From contig NZ_DJFS01000079.1 in assembly GCF_002432125.1 (NCBI RefSeq), positions 31,878 to 95,877 of the forward strand: DNA of 64,000 bases. The letters run 5' to 3'. Positions 17,835 to 26,552 of this stretch are shown piece by piece. The notes under the pieces are model-generated. The model saw nothing but the letters and a program-made list of their open reading frames with translations, was not told the DNA's origin and did not search any database. The translations under genes and the position numbers were made by a program. The number at the start of each line of letters is the position of its first letter. Within the stretch, counting starts at the first letter, position 1. The DNA is from Brevundimonas sp. UBA5866. Lineage in GTDB: Bacteria; Pseudomonadota; Alphaproteobacteria; Caulobacterales; Caulobacteraceae.

Positions 17835-17926
17835 TGGCGGAGACGGAGGGATTCGAACCCTCGGTACCCCTTACAGGGTACGACGATTTAGCAAACCGTT
17901 GCCTTCAGCCACTCGGCCACGTCTCC
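17835..17926 (-). tRNA. tRNA-Ser (anticodon GCU)
   Basis: On the minus strand a 92-nt tRNA reads from GGAGACG through the D arm (GGCCGAGTGGCTGAAGGC), the anticodon loop TTGCTAA with GCT, a long class-II variable arm, and the T arm GGTTCGAATCC, to a 7-bp acceptor stem and encoded GCCA. The long variable arm and GCU anticodon identify serine. Confidence 0.95.
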
Positions 17927-18065
17927 GGCAGGCGCGCTGGATAGCCCGTAACTGTCGGGTACGCAACGGGGATTTCAAAAAATCTGCGCGTTAACCGCGG
18001 CTATTACGCTCCAATTCAGATTTCGGTGTAATACGACACTGTAATGGCGGTCCGTTGGGGGATGG

Positions 18066-19616
18066 GTGGGCGTATATTCTTACAAAGACCGCGCGCAATC
18101 GGCGCGGCTGGAGGCTGTCACGGAGGGGGCAAACGAATCAGCCAAAGCTGATGCGAAGCCTTCACGGCACCGTCGCGGCCCTTTTCGCCCGCTGTCATGG
18201 ACCAATGCACGGCAACGCGCCGCCTATCGCCTGAGGGTTTTCTATTACCGCGGTATCGATCTGGCCCTGACTGCCACGCTCACCCTGGGCTGGGTCACCT
18301 ATCCGGGCGGCATCCATCAGATCGGACAGATTACGCTGGCACAGTTCGCGCCCTATGCCTTGGGCTGGACCGTGGCCATGTGGTTCATGCTGGCTTCAAG
18401 TCTTTACAGCTTCACGTCGCCAAGGGGCATTGTGCGCCATGCTCTGGTTGCCGCCCTGTGTGCCGGATCGGGGGCGATAGCGGGAATACCGCTCCAGCTG
18501 GTTGTTGAGACTGCGGATATCGGGCGCTTTTCTGGCTGGGCCATCGCCTTGGCTGGATGCATCCTGGTTCTGCACACCATCTGGGCTGCGGCCATTTCGC
18601 GGGGCCGACGAACAGGGGCCCTGATTCCCAATGTCGTCCTGGTCGGTGCCACACGAAGCGCCGAGCGTATGGTACAGGCAGCCCTGAACCGTCGTGACGT
18701 AAATATCATCGGCATATTCGATGACCGAAACGACCGCGTACCCGAGGGCATAGCCGGCGTTCCGGTTCTGGGCACTACAGACGAGCTGTTGGCGCACCAT
18801 CTGACACCGTATCTGGATTGTATCGTATTGGCCGTTCCCGCGGAGGCCAGCGAGCGATTGCGCATTCTAGAGCGTCGGCTGTCGTCACTGCCCAATCGCA
18901 TAGCGACCCTGATCCAGAGCGCGGACCCGTCCAATTCAGAGATCGGTGCGGCGCTGGACAAATTATCGGCAACGCCCGTGGCCGCGCTACGCCGACGGGC
19001 CCACCCCGAGCTTTCCGCTTTCTACAAGCGGCTTCAGGATGTGCTGATCGGCGGTATCGCCCTGTTGGCTCTGTCGCCGCTGCTGCTGCTCATCGGTCTA
19101 TGGATAAAGTTGGACAGTCGCGGGCCCGCCCTGTTCAAACAGGAGCGCCACGGTTTCAATCAGGAACGGATTGTCGTCTGGAAGTTTCGCACCATGCGCA
19201 TAGACCGCATGGATCGATCCGGTGCGCAGCAGGTCACCCACGATGACGACCGTATTACCCGCGCGGGCAGGTTCCTGCGTGTCACCAGCCTGGATGAACT
19301 GCCTCAACTGTTGAATGTGCTGAGGGGCGAAATGAGCCTCGTCGGCCCCCGCCCCCACGCCATATCCATGCGGACCGGCAATGTCGTGTCCTCACAGATC
19401 GTAGCCGAATACGCCCACCGGCACCGTATCAAGCCCGGCCTGACGGGCTGGGCGGCCATCAATGGATCGCGCGGCCCGATGCATACCGCCGAGGAAGTGC
19501 GCCGTCGGGTGCAGTTGGATATCGACTATATCGAGCGCCAAAGTTTCTGGCTGGATGTCTGGATCATGCTGCGGACGCTGCCCGTCTTGCTGGGTGACAA
19601 GCTGGCGGTACGCTGA
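18066..19616 (+). CDS. hfsE: Polyprenyl-phosphate sugar phosphotransferase, HfsE-like
   Basis: The 516-residue membrane protein has N-terminal helices, a central nucleotide-fold-like domain (IPNVVLVGATRSAERMV, NIIGIFDDRND), and a C-terminal bacterial sugar-transferase domain. The last carries IGLWIKLDSRGPALFKQ, VWKFRTMR, TSLDELPQLLNVL and SLVGPRPH. It attaches the first sugar phosphate to undecaprenyl phosphate for polysaccharide export. Start is a GTG after GGGGGA. It opens a tight operon with flippase and glycosyltransferases; hfsA, hfsB and hfsD types follow, so it is read as holdfast HfsE. A different exopolysaccharide remains possible. Confidence 0.8.
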   Translation: MGVYSYKDRAQSARLEAVTEGANESAKADAKPSRHRRGPFRPLSWTNARQRAAYRLRVFYYRGIDLALTATLTLGWVTYPGGIHQIGQITLAQFAPYALGWTVAMWFMLASSLYSFTSPRGIVRHALVAALCAGSGAIAGIPLQLVVETADIGRFSGWAIALAGCILVLHTIWAAAISRGRRTGALIPNVVLVGATRSAERMVQAALNRRDVNIIGIFDDRNDRVPEGIAGVPVLGTTDELLAHHLTPYLDCIVLAVPAEASERLRILERRLSSLPNRIATLIQSADPSNSEIGAALDKLSATPVAALRRRAHPELSAFYKRLQDVLIGGIALLALSPLLLLIGLWIKLDSRGPALFKQERHGFNQERIVVWKFRTMRIDRMDRSGAQQVTHDDDRITRAGRFLRVTSLDELPQLLNVLRGEMSLVGPRPHAISMRTGNVVSSQIVAEYAHRHRIKPGLTGWAAINGSRGPMHTAEEVRRRVQLDIDYIERQSFWLDVWIMLRTLPVLLGDKLAVR

Positions 19617-21070
19617 TGTTTGTACGCGGACTGATGGGCTATCTGCCCGCAAACCTGCTGCAGGCGTTGATCGGTGTCGTCAGCATATTGGTTTTCACGC
19701 GCCTGCTTACGCCCGAAGAGTTCGGCATCTATGCGCTTTCGTTTGCACTGATGGCACTGGTTCATGTCGCCGTGTTTTCATGGGCCGAAGCGGCGATGGA
19801 GAGACACTGGGCGGCAGAGGTGTCGCCGAACAGGCAGCCGGTGCTTTATGCGACCCTTTACAGGGCTCTGCTGGTGCTATCGGTCGCTTTTGTCATCGTG
19901 ATCATACTGGTCTGCGCCTTTTTGCCGGTTTCTGATGTTTTAAGATCGGCCGTCCTTGTCGCCCTGTTGGGCGTGCCGGTACGCAGCCTGTTCAACATGG
20001 TGAAACTGGCCCATCGGGCGCGCGGTGACGTGGTGCGGGCCGCCGGACTGGATATCTATTACACCCTTTGTGTGTTCGCTGTCGGTGTTGCCGCGGCCTT
20101 TATAGGTGCCGGAGCCAGCGCCCCGTTGATCGGTCTGCTTGTCGCTCCATTGGCGATTTTGCCGTTTATCCTGCCGACAGAGTTGGCCAAGGCGCGCGAC
20201 GGCATCTGCGAAGGAGCCTCGCTAAAGCGGTACGCGCGATACGGCTATCCCATCTCGCTGTCTCTGGGCATGGCGCTGGCCCTCGCCTCTACCGATCGGT
20301 TCATGCTGGAGTGGTTGATGAACGCGGCCGCGGTCGGGGCCTATCACGCCAGTTACAGCATTGCGAACCGGACACTGGACGTGATTTTCATATGGTTGGG
20401 GGCTGCGGGCGCACCGGCCATGATCATGGCTCTGGAACGCGGTGGCCAAAGCGCGCTGTCTGTCGCGGCCAAGGACCAGTTCCGCATCTTCATGCTGGTG
20501 GCCATTCCAGCGGCTGTGGGCGTCGCCCTTGTCGCAAGGCCTCTGTCCGAGGTGGTGATCGGTGAGGCACTGAGGGCGGATTCCGCCTTGGTGACGCCCT
20601 GGATCGCGCTGTCCGCCTTGATGTCCGGATTTCTGTATTACTATTTCAATCAGGCTTTTACGCTGGCCAAGCAAACCCGCGTGCTGCTGCTGACCATGCC
20701 TTTGCCTGCGGTGGCCAATATCGGATTCAACTGGTTTCTGATCCCCCGGATGGGGATCGAGGGAGCGGCCATCGCGACCGTTCTCGGATATGGCGTTGGC
20801 CTGTGTGTCTCCATCGCTGTGGGCCGCCATGTTTTGCCCATGCCCGTGGCGTGGCGGGACACTGGCAAATGCCTGATCTGTGCCGGTGTGATGGCATTGG
20901 CGGTCATTGCGATACCGAATCTTGGCGGCCTGTTGGAACTGGTGCTCAAGAGCATGGCCGGGGCCGTCGTTTATGCCGCGTGCGCCTATCTTCTGGATGC
21001 CGCAGGTGTGCGTCAGCTGGTTGTGAACCTCAAAACTGAAATCCTCTCCAGACCAAAGGTGCGGGCGTGA
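19616..21070 (+). CDS. hfsF: Oligosaccharide flippase, HfsF-like (Wzx family)
   Basis: The 484-residue polytopic membrane protein has about 14 helices and the Wzx / MOP superfamily pattern: an N-terminal LLQALIGVVSILVFTRLLTPEEFGIYALS and a central YARYGYPISLSLGMALALASTDRFMLEWL. It would flip lipid-linked repeat units to the periplasm. Its ATG overlaps the hfsE stop (TGATG), indicating translational coupling. The C-terminal pair of helices is less conserved. Its role is inferred from the surrounding hfs-type genes. Confidence 0.82.
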   Translation: MFVRGLMGYLPANLLQALIGVVSILVFTRLLTPEEFGIYALSFALMALVHVAVFSWAEAAMERHWAAEVSPNRQPVLYATLYRALLVLSVAFVIVIILVCAFLPVSDVLRSAVLVALLGVPVRSLFNMVKLAHRARGDVVRAAGLDIYYTLCVFAVGVAAAFIGAGASAPLIGLLVAPLAILPFILPTELAKARDGICEGASLKRYARYGYPISLSLGMALALASTDRFMLEWLMNAAAVGAYHASYSIANRTLDVIFIWLGAAGAPAMIMALERGGQSALSVAAKDQFRIFMLVAIPAAVGVALVARPLSEVVIGEALRADSALVTPWIALSALMSGFLYYYFNQAFTLAKQTRVLLLTMPLPAVANIGFNWFLIPRMGIEGAAIATVLGYGVGLCVSIAVGRHVLPMPVAWRDTGKCLICAGVMALAVIAIPNLGGLLELVLKSMAGAVVYAACAYLLDAAGVRQLVVNLKTEILSRPKVRA

Positions 21071-21993
21071 TGCAGACCCTGCACAATCCGGCGTGGCATG
21101 AAGCGCGGCCAAGCATGTCAGTCTTGATCCCCTTTCTTCGGGAAAGTCCCGCAGATCTGGTCATCGGTCTTGAGGAACAGGCCCGCAATCTGGATCAGAC
21201 CATAGAGATCGTGATCTTTGATGATGGCACCTGCGACCAAGCCCTGACGCATGAACTTGAGCGTTTGCTTTCGGGATTGAGGGTGCCGGCCCGCCTGGTC
21301 AGCAGCCGCACCAACCACGGACGGGCCAGGGCGCGGAATCTACTGGCGCAACAGGCCCGCGCAGAGGTCTGTCTGTATCTTGATGCCGATATGAGAATGG
21401 TTTCGCAGCAGTTTCTCGCGCAATGGATGAAGTATCATAACGACCGCGCGCCCCATCTTGCCTTCGGCGGCTTCGTCGTTACGGGTCCTGTCGATCCGGC
21501 CTTCGAGGTCCATTGTGCAATGGCGAGAGGCAGCGACTGCCTGACGGCGCAGGAACGGGCGCGGGATGCCGCAAAGTATGTCTACACCTCGAACCTGCTC
21601 GTCCGCACCGAAGTGGTGCTCAAATATCCTTTTGACGAAACATTCTCGGGTTGGGGGTGGGAGGACGTGGAATGGGCCCTTCGCGTCTCCAGGGACAATC
21701 CGGTCACCCATATCGACAATCCGGCGCACCACAGCGGTCTGGATACGGTCGAAGTCCTGATGGCAAAGTACAGGCAGTCCGTGGCGAATTTTGCGCGCAT
21801 ATTGGCCGTGCATCCTGAGACTGTTATGCGGTTCAAAGCCTATATGGTCGCGCGCTGGCTCAATCGCATGGGTATGGGCGCAGCAGCGGCTTCATTAAGT
21901 CAAAGGGTTGTGCGTCTATCAGTCGCACCGGTGTCCGCAAGAGCGTTCGCGCTGAGACTTTATCGCGCCGCGCTTTATGCGCAGGTGGTCTAG
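21070..21993 (+). CDS. hfsG: Family 2 glycosyltransferase, HfsG-like
   Basis: The 307-residue GT-A protein has MSVLIPFLRESPADLVIGLEEQA, the nucleotide-binding VIFDDGT, the metal motif LYLDADMRM (DAD), and an acceptor-side FSGWGWEDVEWALR with the ED pair. It adds a sugar to the lipid-linked holdfast repeat. The ATG at 21070 overlaps the flippase stop (TGATG); the GTG one codon earlier is less likely. The assignment to HfsG rests on its position after hfsF and its GT2 type; donor sugar is unknown. Confidence 0.72.
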   Translation: MQTLHNPAWHEARPSMSVLIPFLRESPADLVIGLEEQARNLDQTIEIVIFDDGTCDQALTHELERLLSGLRVPARLVSSRTNHGRARARNLLAQQARAEVCLYLDADMRMVSQQFLAQWMKYHNDRAPHLAFGGFVVTGPVDPAFEVHCAMARGSDCLTAQERARDAAKYVYTSNLLVRTEVVLKYPFDETFSGWGWEDVEWALRVSRDNPVTHIDNPAHHSGLDTVEVLMAKYRQSVANFARILAVHPETVMRFKAYMVARWLNRMGMGAAAASLSQRVVRLSVAPVSARAFALRLYRAALYAQVV

Positions 21994-22923
21994 ATGGCGG
22001 TCGTTACGGTCATGATCCCGACCCTGCGAAGGCTTGAAGCCTTGCAGCGGGCCGTCCGATCACTGTTCACGGCAGGGAATGCACGACACATCGCCCGACT
22101 GGTCATTGTCGATAACGACCCCAATGCCAGTGCGCGTGAGTGTGTGGGCGCTCTGACTGCCGAGGCTCCCTTCCCCGTTCTATATGTGCTTGAATCGGTC
22201 GCGGGCGTCGCAACAGCCCGCAACACGGGCCTGGGGCACGTGGGCGACAGCCAGTTTGTGGCCTTTCTTGATGATGACGAGATGGCATCGCCGGATTGGC
22301 TGGACAGTTTATGCAAGGTCCAACTGCAAACCGGCGCGGATGTGGTTTTTGGCCCCATCCGCGGTATCTCGACATCTGCGGATGAAGACCTGAAGCCTAT
22401 GGTCGAGGCTTTCTTTTCACGGATCGGTCCTGCGCACGATGGCTTGATCGACCATGCCTATGGCTGTGGTAACAGCATGGTCCGGTGCGCGGTTCTGGAC
22501 ATGCCCGACGCGTTCGAGATTGCGGCAAACGAGACAGGTGGAGAGGACGACATTCTGTTTTCCCGTCTCAAAGCCAAAGGCTGCCTTTTCGCCTGGGCGT
22601 CACAAGCCTGGGTTGAGGAGCACGCATCGCGAGAAAGGTCACGTTTGGGATATCTGCTGAAACGCGGATTTGCCCGCGGGCAGGGTCCAAGCCAGACATC
22701 GCGCGCAGAGCGTCGTTGGCTGGCCCTACTGGGATGGATGGCTGTCGGTGCGGCGCAGTTTGCGGCCTTTGGGCTGGCGGCACTGATAGTGCGCCCCGTT
22801 TCCAGATCACGGGGCTATGCCCTGATGCTCAGGGCCAGTGAAGGCTTGGGAAAAGTCTTTTGGATGACGGTTTTCGAGCCGCGTTTGTATGGCGCTGCCC
22901 TGAATGGAAACTCAGGCCAGTAA
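21994..22923 (+). CDS. Second family 2 glycosyltransferase of the hfs operon (possible HfsL-type)
   Basis: The 309-residue GT2 has TVMIPTLRRLEALQRAV, LVIVDNDPN, GVATARNTGLGH and the DXD motif VAFLDDDEMASPDWL. A C-terminal hydrophobic segment (LLGWMAVGAAQFAAFGLAALIV) could anchor it to the inner membrane. The ATG follows the previous stop directly. It resembles the extra holdfast glycosyltransferases (HfsJ, HfsL) known to act outside the core hfs cluster in Caulobacter; here such an enzyme is built into the operon. The last 12 bases overlap the 3' end of convergent hfsB. Confidence 0.72.
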   Translation: MAVVTVMIPTLRRLEALQRAVRSLFTAGNARHIARLVIVDNDPNASARECVGALTAEAPFPVLYVLESVAGVATARNTGLGHVGDSQFVAFLDDDEMASPDWLDSLCKVQLQTGADVVFGPIRGISTSADEDLKPMVEAFFSRIGPAHDGLIDHAYGCGNSMVRCAVLDMPDAFEIAANETGGEDDILFSRLKAKGCLFAWASQAWVEEHASRERSRLGYLLKRGFARGQGPSQTSRAERRWLALLGWMAVGAAQFAAFGLAALIVRPVSRSRGYALMLRASEGLGKVFWMTVFEPRLYGAALNGNSGQ

Positions 22924-23610
22924 TCTTCTGAGGGCGCGTGGCGGCCTGTAGGTGGCGCGGTTGATCACCACACCCGACAAACGCCCACCTGCGGCTTGGA
23001 TCTGTTGGGTAAGATGGCGTGGCGGATCGACATCCGCCCCCTCGCCTACGACCAACACAATGTCATCCATGAACGGAGCCAGTGCGAGCGCAGTATCATC
23101 GCGGTCCAGCGAGGGTGCATCGACAATGACAACGTCGGCATGAGCGGCCAAGGCTGACCAGTAATCACCCTGTTTGACGACAAAGGCGTTCTGTCCGGCC
23201 TTGATGGCCTCGTGCTGGAAGCGCGTGACGTACAGGCGTCGGCCTAGGAAGGCCTGCGCGGTCAACAACCGGGCCGGTCGAATGCGCTGTCCGTTTTCAT
23301 CGACAAATGGCGGGCGGATGGCAAAGAAGCAGGAACCATCCGGAGAGCCCGCCACGACAGCACCCGAGCGGCCAAAGCGTTCAGGCTGTTGGATCACCTG
23401 CACCTGTTGCCTTTGCTCCATCAGATCGGCATCGACCAACCAGATCGGCCGGTTCGCCCGCACCGCCGCCAATCGAGAGAACTCTCTGGCAACGGTGGAT
23501 GTACCCTCGCCCGAAACGGCGCTGACAAACATGATCAGCCGACCGCGATGGCTGGGCGCAGCGCCAAGCGCTGTCCACAAGCCTGCCATCTCTGCTGTCA
23601 GGTCGATCAT
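22912..23610 (-). CDS. hfsB: HfsB-like polysaccharide co-polymerase ATPase (degenerate CpsD/BY-kinase type)
   Basis: The 232-residue protein has a MinD / BY-kinase fold: a P-loop region IMFVSAVSGEGTSTVAREF, an A-prime motif IWLVDADL and Walker B DVVIVDAPSL. In the P-loop the expected Lys is replaced by Thr (Thr37 of GEGTST), and there is no C-terminal tyrosine cluster (tail RPPRALRRLLA). It is therefore probably not an active tyrosine kinase. It lies 44 bases downstream of hfsA on the same strand, as in Caulobacter hfsDAB, and overlaps the convergent glycosyltransferase gene. Confidence 0.75.
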   Translation of the reverse strand: MIDLTAEMAGLWTALGAAPSHRGRLIMFVSAVSGEGTSTVAREFSRLAAVRANRPIWLVDADLMEQRQQVQVIQQPERFGRSGAVVAGSPDGSCFFAIRPPFVDENGQRIRPARLLTAQAFLGRRLYVTRFQHEAIKAGQNAFVVKQGDYWSALAAHADVVIVDAPSLDRDDTALALAPFMDDIVLVVGEGADVDPPRHLTQQIQAAGGRLSGVVINRATYRPPRALRRLLA

Positions 23611-23654
23611 CCGAATCGGTTCGCCTTTAAATCACGGCGCGATCCTAACACGGC

Positions 23655-25094
23655 TTAGCTTTTTGCAGGCGCTACAGCTAACACCGGAAGATTAAACGTA
23701 CGGCGGGCCGCCGATGGCGTCAGAACGCCTTTGCGGGTGAAGACCCTGATGAGGCCGGCACACAGGGCGGTAATGCCCGAGAACATCAGCAAAACCACCA
23801 TCAGGGGCAACTTCATGCTGTGACCGCTGAGCGGCGGCTGGGCACGCTCGATAACCGTCACATTGTCTGCCCCCGCCGAGACGAGTTCGCTATCGGCACG
23901 GCTTTGGGTTTCGCGCTGCTGGAACTCTCGAATGGACTGGCTCAGCACTTCGCGGTTGCCAGCCAGGGTGGCATTTCGCGATTCCAGCTCGGTCAGCCGT
24001 GACAGCTTGGCGGTGATATCGGCCACCTGGCCGTTAATGACGCCTAGACGCGCCCGCAATGCATCACGCTCTGCCAAAGCCGAGATGCGGGCGGTTTCCA
24101 TTTCGACCCAGACCGGATTGGGGCCGGTGCGCACCTCTTTGGCCCCGACCGAAGTTCCGGTTTGAACGAAGGCCTGAAGCTGACGGATGCGGGCGTCGAT
24201 TTCCTGTACAGGCGGGGCATCGGCCTGATAGCGGGACAACAGATTTTCACGCTCCGTGCGAAGCTGCAAAATCTGGTCCTGTGCCGAGACATTGAGGTCC
24301 TGCTGCAAGGCGATTTCTGCCGGCGTTCCCGCTTGCTGCGAAGCGATAGATGCGGCCCGCTGGCCTGCCTGGTTCAATTGAGCCTGCACGGCAAGACGCT
24401 CTGCGAACAGGGTTTGATAGCTCTGCGACAGGGCGGCCTTGGCCGTTGCAAAATCGCCTATGGCATTTGATTTGAGGAAATCCTCATAGGCACGGTCGGC
24501 AGCCTCCAGCTCCTGCTCGAACGCCGCGCGCTGGCTACGGATGGCTGGCGTCGCGCGATCGCGGAACACTTCGCGGCGATAGGTCAGATAGTGATCGATG
24601 ACCGAGTTCAGAATCTGGGCGGATTGCCTTGGATCATGGCTGGCATAGGTCAGTCCAATCACCGGGCTCTCGGGCGAGACATTGATTTTGAGGGACCGGC
24701 TCAGGGTATCGATAGCGGCGGCTTCAGCGCGGGCTGCGGCGACAGGGGTCCCTAGCGGCGGATGGAAGGTCTCTACGCCCATCGCGCGCACGACGCGCTG
24801 CTTGACTTCAAGGCTGTTGAGGATCGCGGCTTCCGATTGGGCCACCTCGGACGGCAGCGGTGTGGTGCTGTTCCCCGCGCCGACGCGGGGTTGGTACACA
24901 TATTCCTGACCGATACCGACAAACAGGGACGCACCGGCCGAGTAGGTCTTCTTGAGGCCGAGAATCGCGACGGTCCCCAGCGCCATAAGCACAAAGAAAA
25001 CAAGGCCCATCAGCCATAGCTCGCGCCACAGGAGCGCGATGACATCAAGCAAGCCATATCGGGGTCGCCCGTGTCCGGCACTGGAAGCCGCCAT
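23655..25094 (-). CDS. hfsA: HfsA-like chain-length / polysaccharide co-polymerase (Wzc family)
   Basis: The 479-residue inner-membrane protein has a Wzz domain. There is an N-terminal transmembrane helix (LWLMGLVFFVLMALGTVAIL), a large periplasmic coiled-coil portion with ESPVIGLTYASHDPRQSAQILN and long heptad stretches, the PPLSGHSMKLPLMV proline motif, and a second helix before a short cytoplasmic tail. It lacks a fused kinase; HfsB is separate. I chose the ATG at 25094 over a GTG at 25103. It partners outer-membrane HfsD for export of polymer. It diverges from hfsD across about 120 bases. Confidence 0.8.
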   Translation of the reverse strand: MAASSAGHGRPRYGLLDVIALLWRELWLMGLVFFVLMALGTVAILGLKKTYSAGASLFVGIGQEYVYQPRVGAGNSTTPLPSEVAQSEAAILNSLEVKQRVVRAMGVETFHPPLGTPVAAARAEAAAIDTLSRSLKINVSPESPVIGLTYASHDPRQSAQILNSVIDHYLTYRREVFRDRATPAIRSQRAAFEQELEAADRAYEDFLKSNAIGDFATAKAALSQSYQTLFAERLAVQAQLNQAGQRAASIASQQAGTPAEIALQQDLNVSAQDQILQLRTERENLLSRYQADAPPVQEIDARIRQLQAFVQTGTSVGAKEVRTGPNPVWVEMETARISALAERDALRARLGVINGQVADITAKLSRLTELESRNATLAGNREVLSQSIREFQQRETQSRADSELVSAGADNVTVIERAQPPLSGHSMKLPLMVVLLMFSGITALCAGLIRVFTRKGVLTPSAARRTFNLPVLAVAPAKS

Positions 25095-25146
25095 TCTGTC
25101 CACGTCCGCTGAAATTAACCTCGGCTGTATCCATGCATGAACGGCG

Positions 25147-25165
25147 TTAATCAGACGTGAACCAT
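25147..25165 (+). promoter_or_regulatory. CtrA-like box between hfsA and hfsD
   Basis: TTAA (25147-25150), seven bases, then TGAACCAT (25158-25165) matches the extended CtrA box TTAA-N7-TTAACCAT with a single change. It lies about 50 bases before the hfsD start in the divergent hfsA / hfsD control region. This is a motif match by eye only. Confidence 0.4.
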
Positions 25166-25213
25166 AAATCCCGATGTTCTTTCAGGACAAGTCGGGGGAT
25201 GGTCGGGATCTTG

Positions 25214-25888
25214 ATGATTGATCGCAGAACAATATGGCTCGGTGCCATCACGGCCTGTGCAGCCGGTAGCCTCTCTACGCCTTATGCGTGGGCTTTGGAT
25301 CAGGGCTGGTCAGCGCATGAGCCGGAGTATGTGCTGTTTCCCGGTGATGAGCTGGATATTGCACTGCCCGCGGCTCCGGAGTTGAACCGTACAGCCGTCG
25401 TTGCCCCTGATGGCAGGTTGTCATTGCCGTTGGTGGGTCATGTCGCCGCGAGCGATCTGACCCTCGCGCAGCTCGAAGCGCGGATTTCGCAGGCCTATGC
25501 CAGTCATTTGATCCGCCCGGCCGTCGAGATAACCCTGCGCAGGGCCGCCCCCGCCAAAATCTGGATTGACGGGCAGGTCCGCACGCCCGGTGCCTTTGAT
25601 CTGCCGGGGGAAGCCATTGATGCCCGTCAGGCCATACTTCTTGCGGGTGGAGCAACCGTGGGTGCCCGATCCAGACGCGCCCTGCTGATCCGAAGAGGCA
25701 GTGATGGCCTGCCGCGGTCCACCATCGTGGACCTAGGCGCGCGCAGCCAGAACGCCCCGCGCGTCTATCGCGGCGATATTATCTTTGTGCCCAGAAATGC
25801 GGTCGGTGAAATCGGTGCCTACATGTCGCAGATACGCGACGCGCTGCCGGTCGGCTTCAGCTATGCCCTGAATGGACGCTGGAACTAG
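25214..25888 (+). CDS. hfsD: HfsD-like polysaccharide export protein (Wza family lipoprotein)
   Basis: The 224-residue exporter has a signal sequence ending in a lipobox-like ITAC. A Poly_export domain follows (EYVLFPGDELDIALP, VAPDGRLSLPLVGHV, LEARISQAYASHLIRP), then a SLBB domain (IWIDGQVRTPGAFDLP, DARQAILLAGGAT). It would form the outer-membrane pore for the holdfast polymer. The ATG at 25214 is chosen so that the signal peptide starts MIDRRTIWLGAI. It is divergent from hfsA and precedes tRNA-Pro by 29 bases. Confidence 0.82.
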   Translation: MIDRRTIWLGAITACAAGSLSTPYAWALDQGWSAHEPEYVLFPGDELDIALPAAPELNRTAVVAPDGRLSLPLVGHVAASDLTLAQLEARISQAYASHLIRPAVEITLRRAAPAKIWIDGQVRTPGAFDLPGEAIDARQAILLAGGATVGARSRRALLIRRGSDGLPRSTIVDLGARSQNAPRVYRGDIIFVPRNAVGEIGAYMSQIRDALPVGFSYALNGRWN

Positions 25889-25917
25889 GCGATCTGGATT
25901 TCAGGAAGGTTATTCCG

Positions 25918-25994
25918 TGGTCGGGGCACAAGGATTCGAACCTTGGACCCCCTGCTCCCAAAACAGGTGCGCTACCAGACTGCGCCATACCCCG
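25918..25994 (-). tRNA. tRNA-Pro (anticodon UGG)
   Basis: The 77-nt tRNA on the minus strand starts CGGGGTATGGCGCAG. It has the anticodon stem-loop CCTGT-TTTGGGA-GCAGG (anticodon TGG), T arm GGTTCGAATCC and encoded CCA. Confidence 0.96.
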
Positions 25995-26050
25995 AGCCGC
26001 GGAAGTCGCTCTGATGCCACGATGCGCGCGGCTTCGCAACAGAAAAACTT

Positions 26051-26524
26051 CTACGGTTTGAAGAAGTTGTGTTTAACGACGTCGCCAGGCTTGGCACCGA
26101 TTTCGTCCGCTCGACCAGCGCGCAGCTCCAGCACACCGTTCGCCGCACCATAGGATGGGATCGGCGCATCCGAATAGGGTGTGGTGTGTTTGGCGATGGA
26201 AATGATCTTTCCATCAGGTGCGATGTAGATGATGTCCAGCGAACTGGGCGTATTGCGCATCCAGAAGGATTGCTCGCTCGCGCGCGGGAACTGGAACAGC
26301 ATGCCCCGATCATCCTCCAGCGGAGGACGGAACATCAGTCCCCGCGCACGCGAGGATTCATCGTCAGCGATTTCGACAAGAAACGAATGCTCGCCCGAGG
26401 CCGTGACTATAGACAGCGGCTCTAACGGGCGCCCGCGCTCATCTACGGCCTGTTTGCCAGCGGCGCAGGCCGAAAGGGTAAGACCGACAGCGATAAAAGC
26501 GAGGGTGCGGCGCGTGAACTTCAT
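26051..26524 (-). CDS. DUF192 family lipoprotein
   Basis: The 157-residue protein has a lipoprotein signal peptide with lipobox LSAC (Cys20). It is followed by a DUF192 domain: FLVEIADDESSRARGLMFR, GMLFQFPRASEQSFWMRNT, LDIIYIAPDGKI, and NGVLELRAGRADEIGAKPGD. The fold is a small beta structure of unknown function, usually envelope-located. The ATG at 26524 lies 28 bases after the cold-shock gene on the same strand, so the two may be co-transcribed. Confidence 0.9.
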   Translation of the reverse strand: MKFTRRTLAFIAVGLTLSACAAGKQAVDERGRPLEPLSIVTASGEHSFLVEIADDESSRARGLMFRPPLEDDRGMLFQFPRASEQSFWMRNTPSSLDIIYIAPDGKIISIAKHTTPYSDAPIPSYGAANGVLELRAGRADEIGAKPGDVVKHNFFKP

Positions 26525-26552
26525 TGAATCGCCTCCGAATAGAGGCGTGAAC

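Noticed and set aside
17835..25994. Holdfast cluster as a mobile island integrated at a tRNA gene
   Set aside because: No integrase, no repeated tRNA 3' end and no change in base composition were seen, so only the tRNA-flanked layout is reported.
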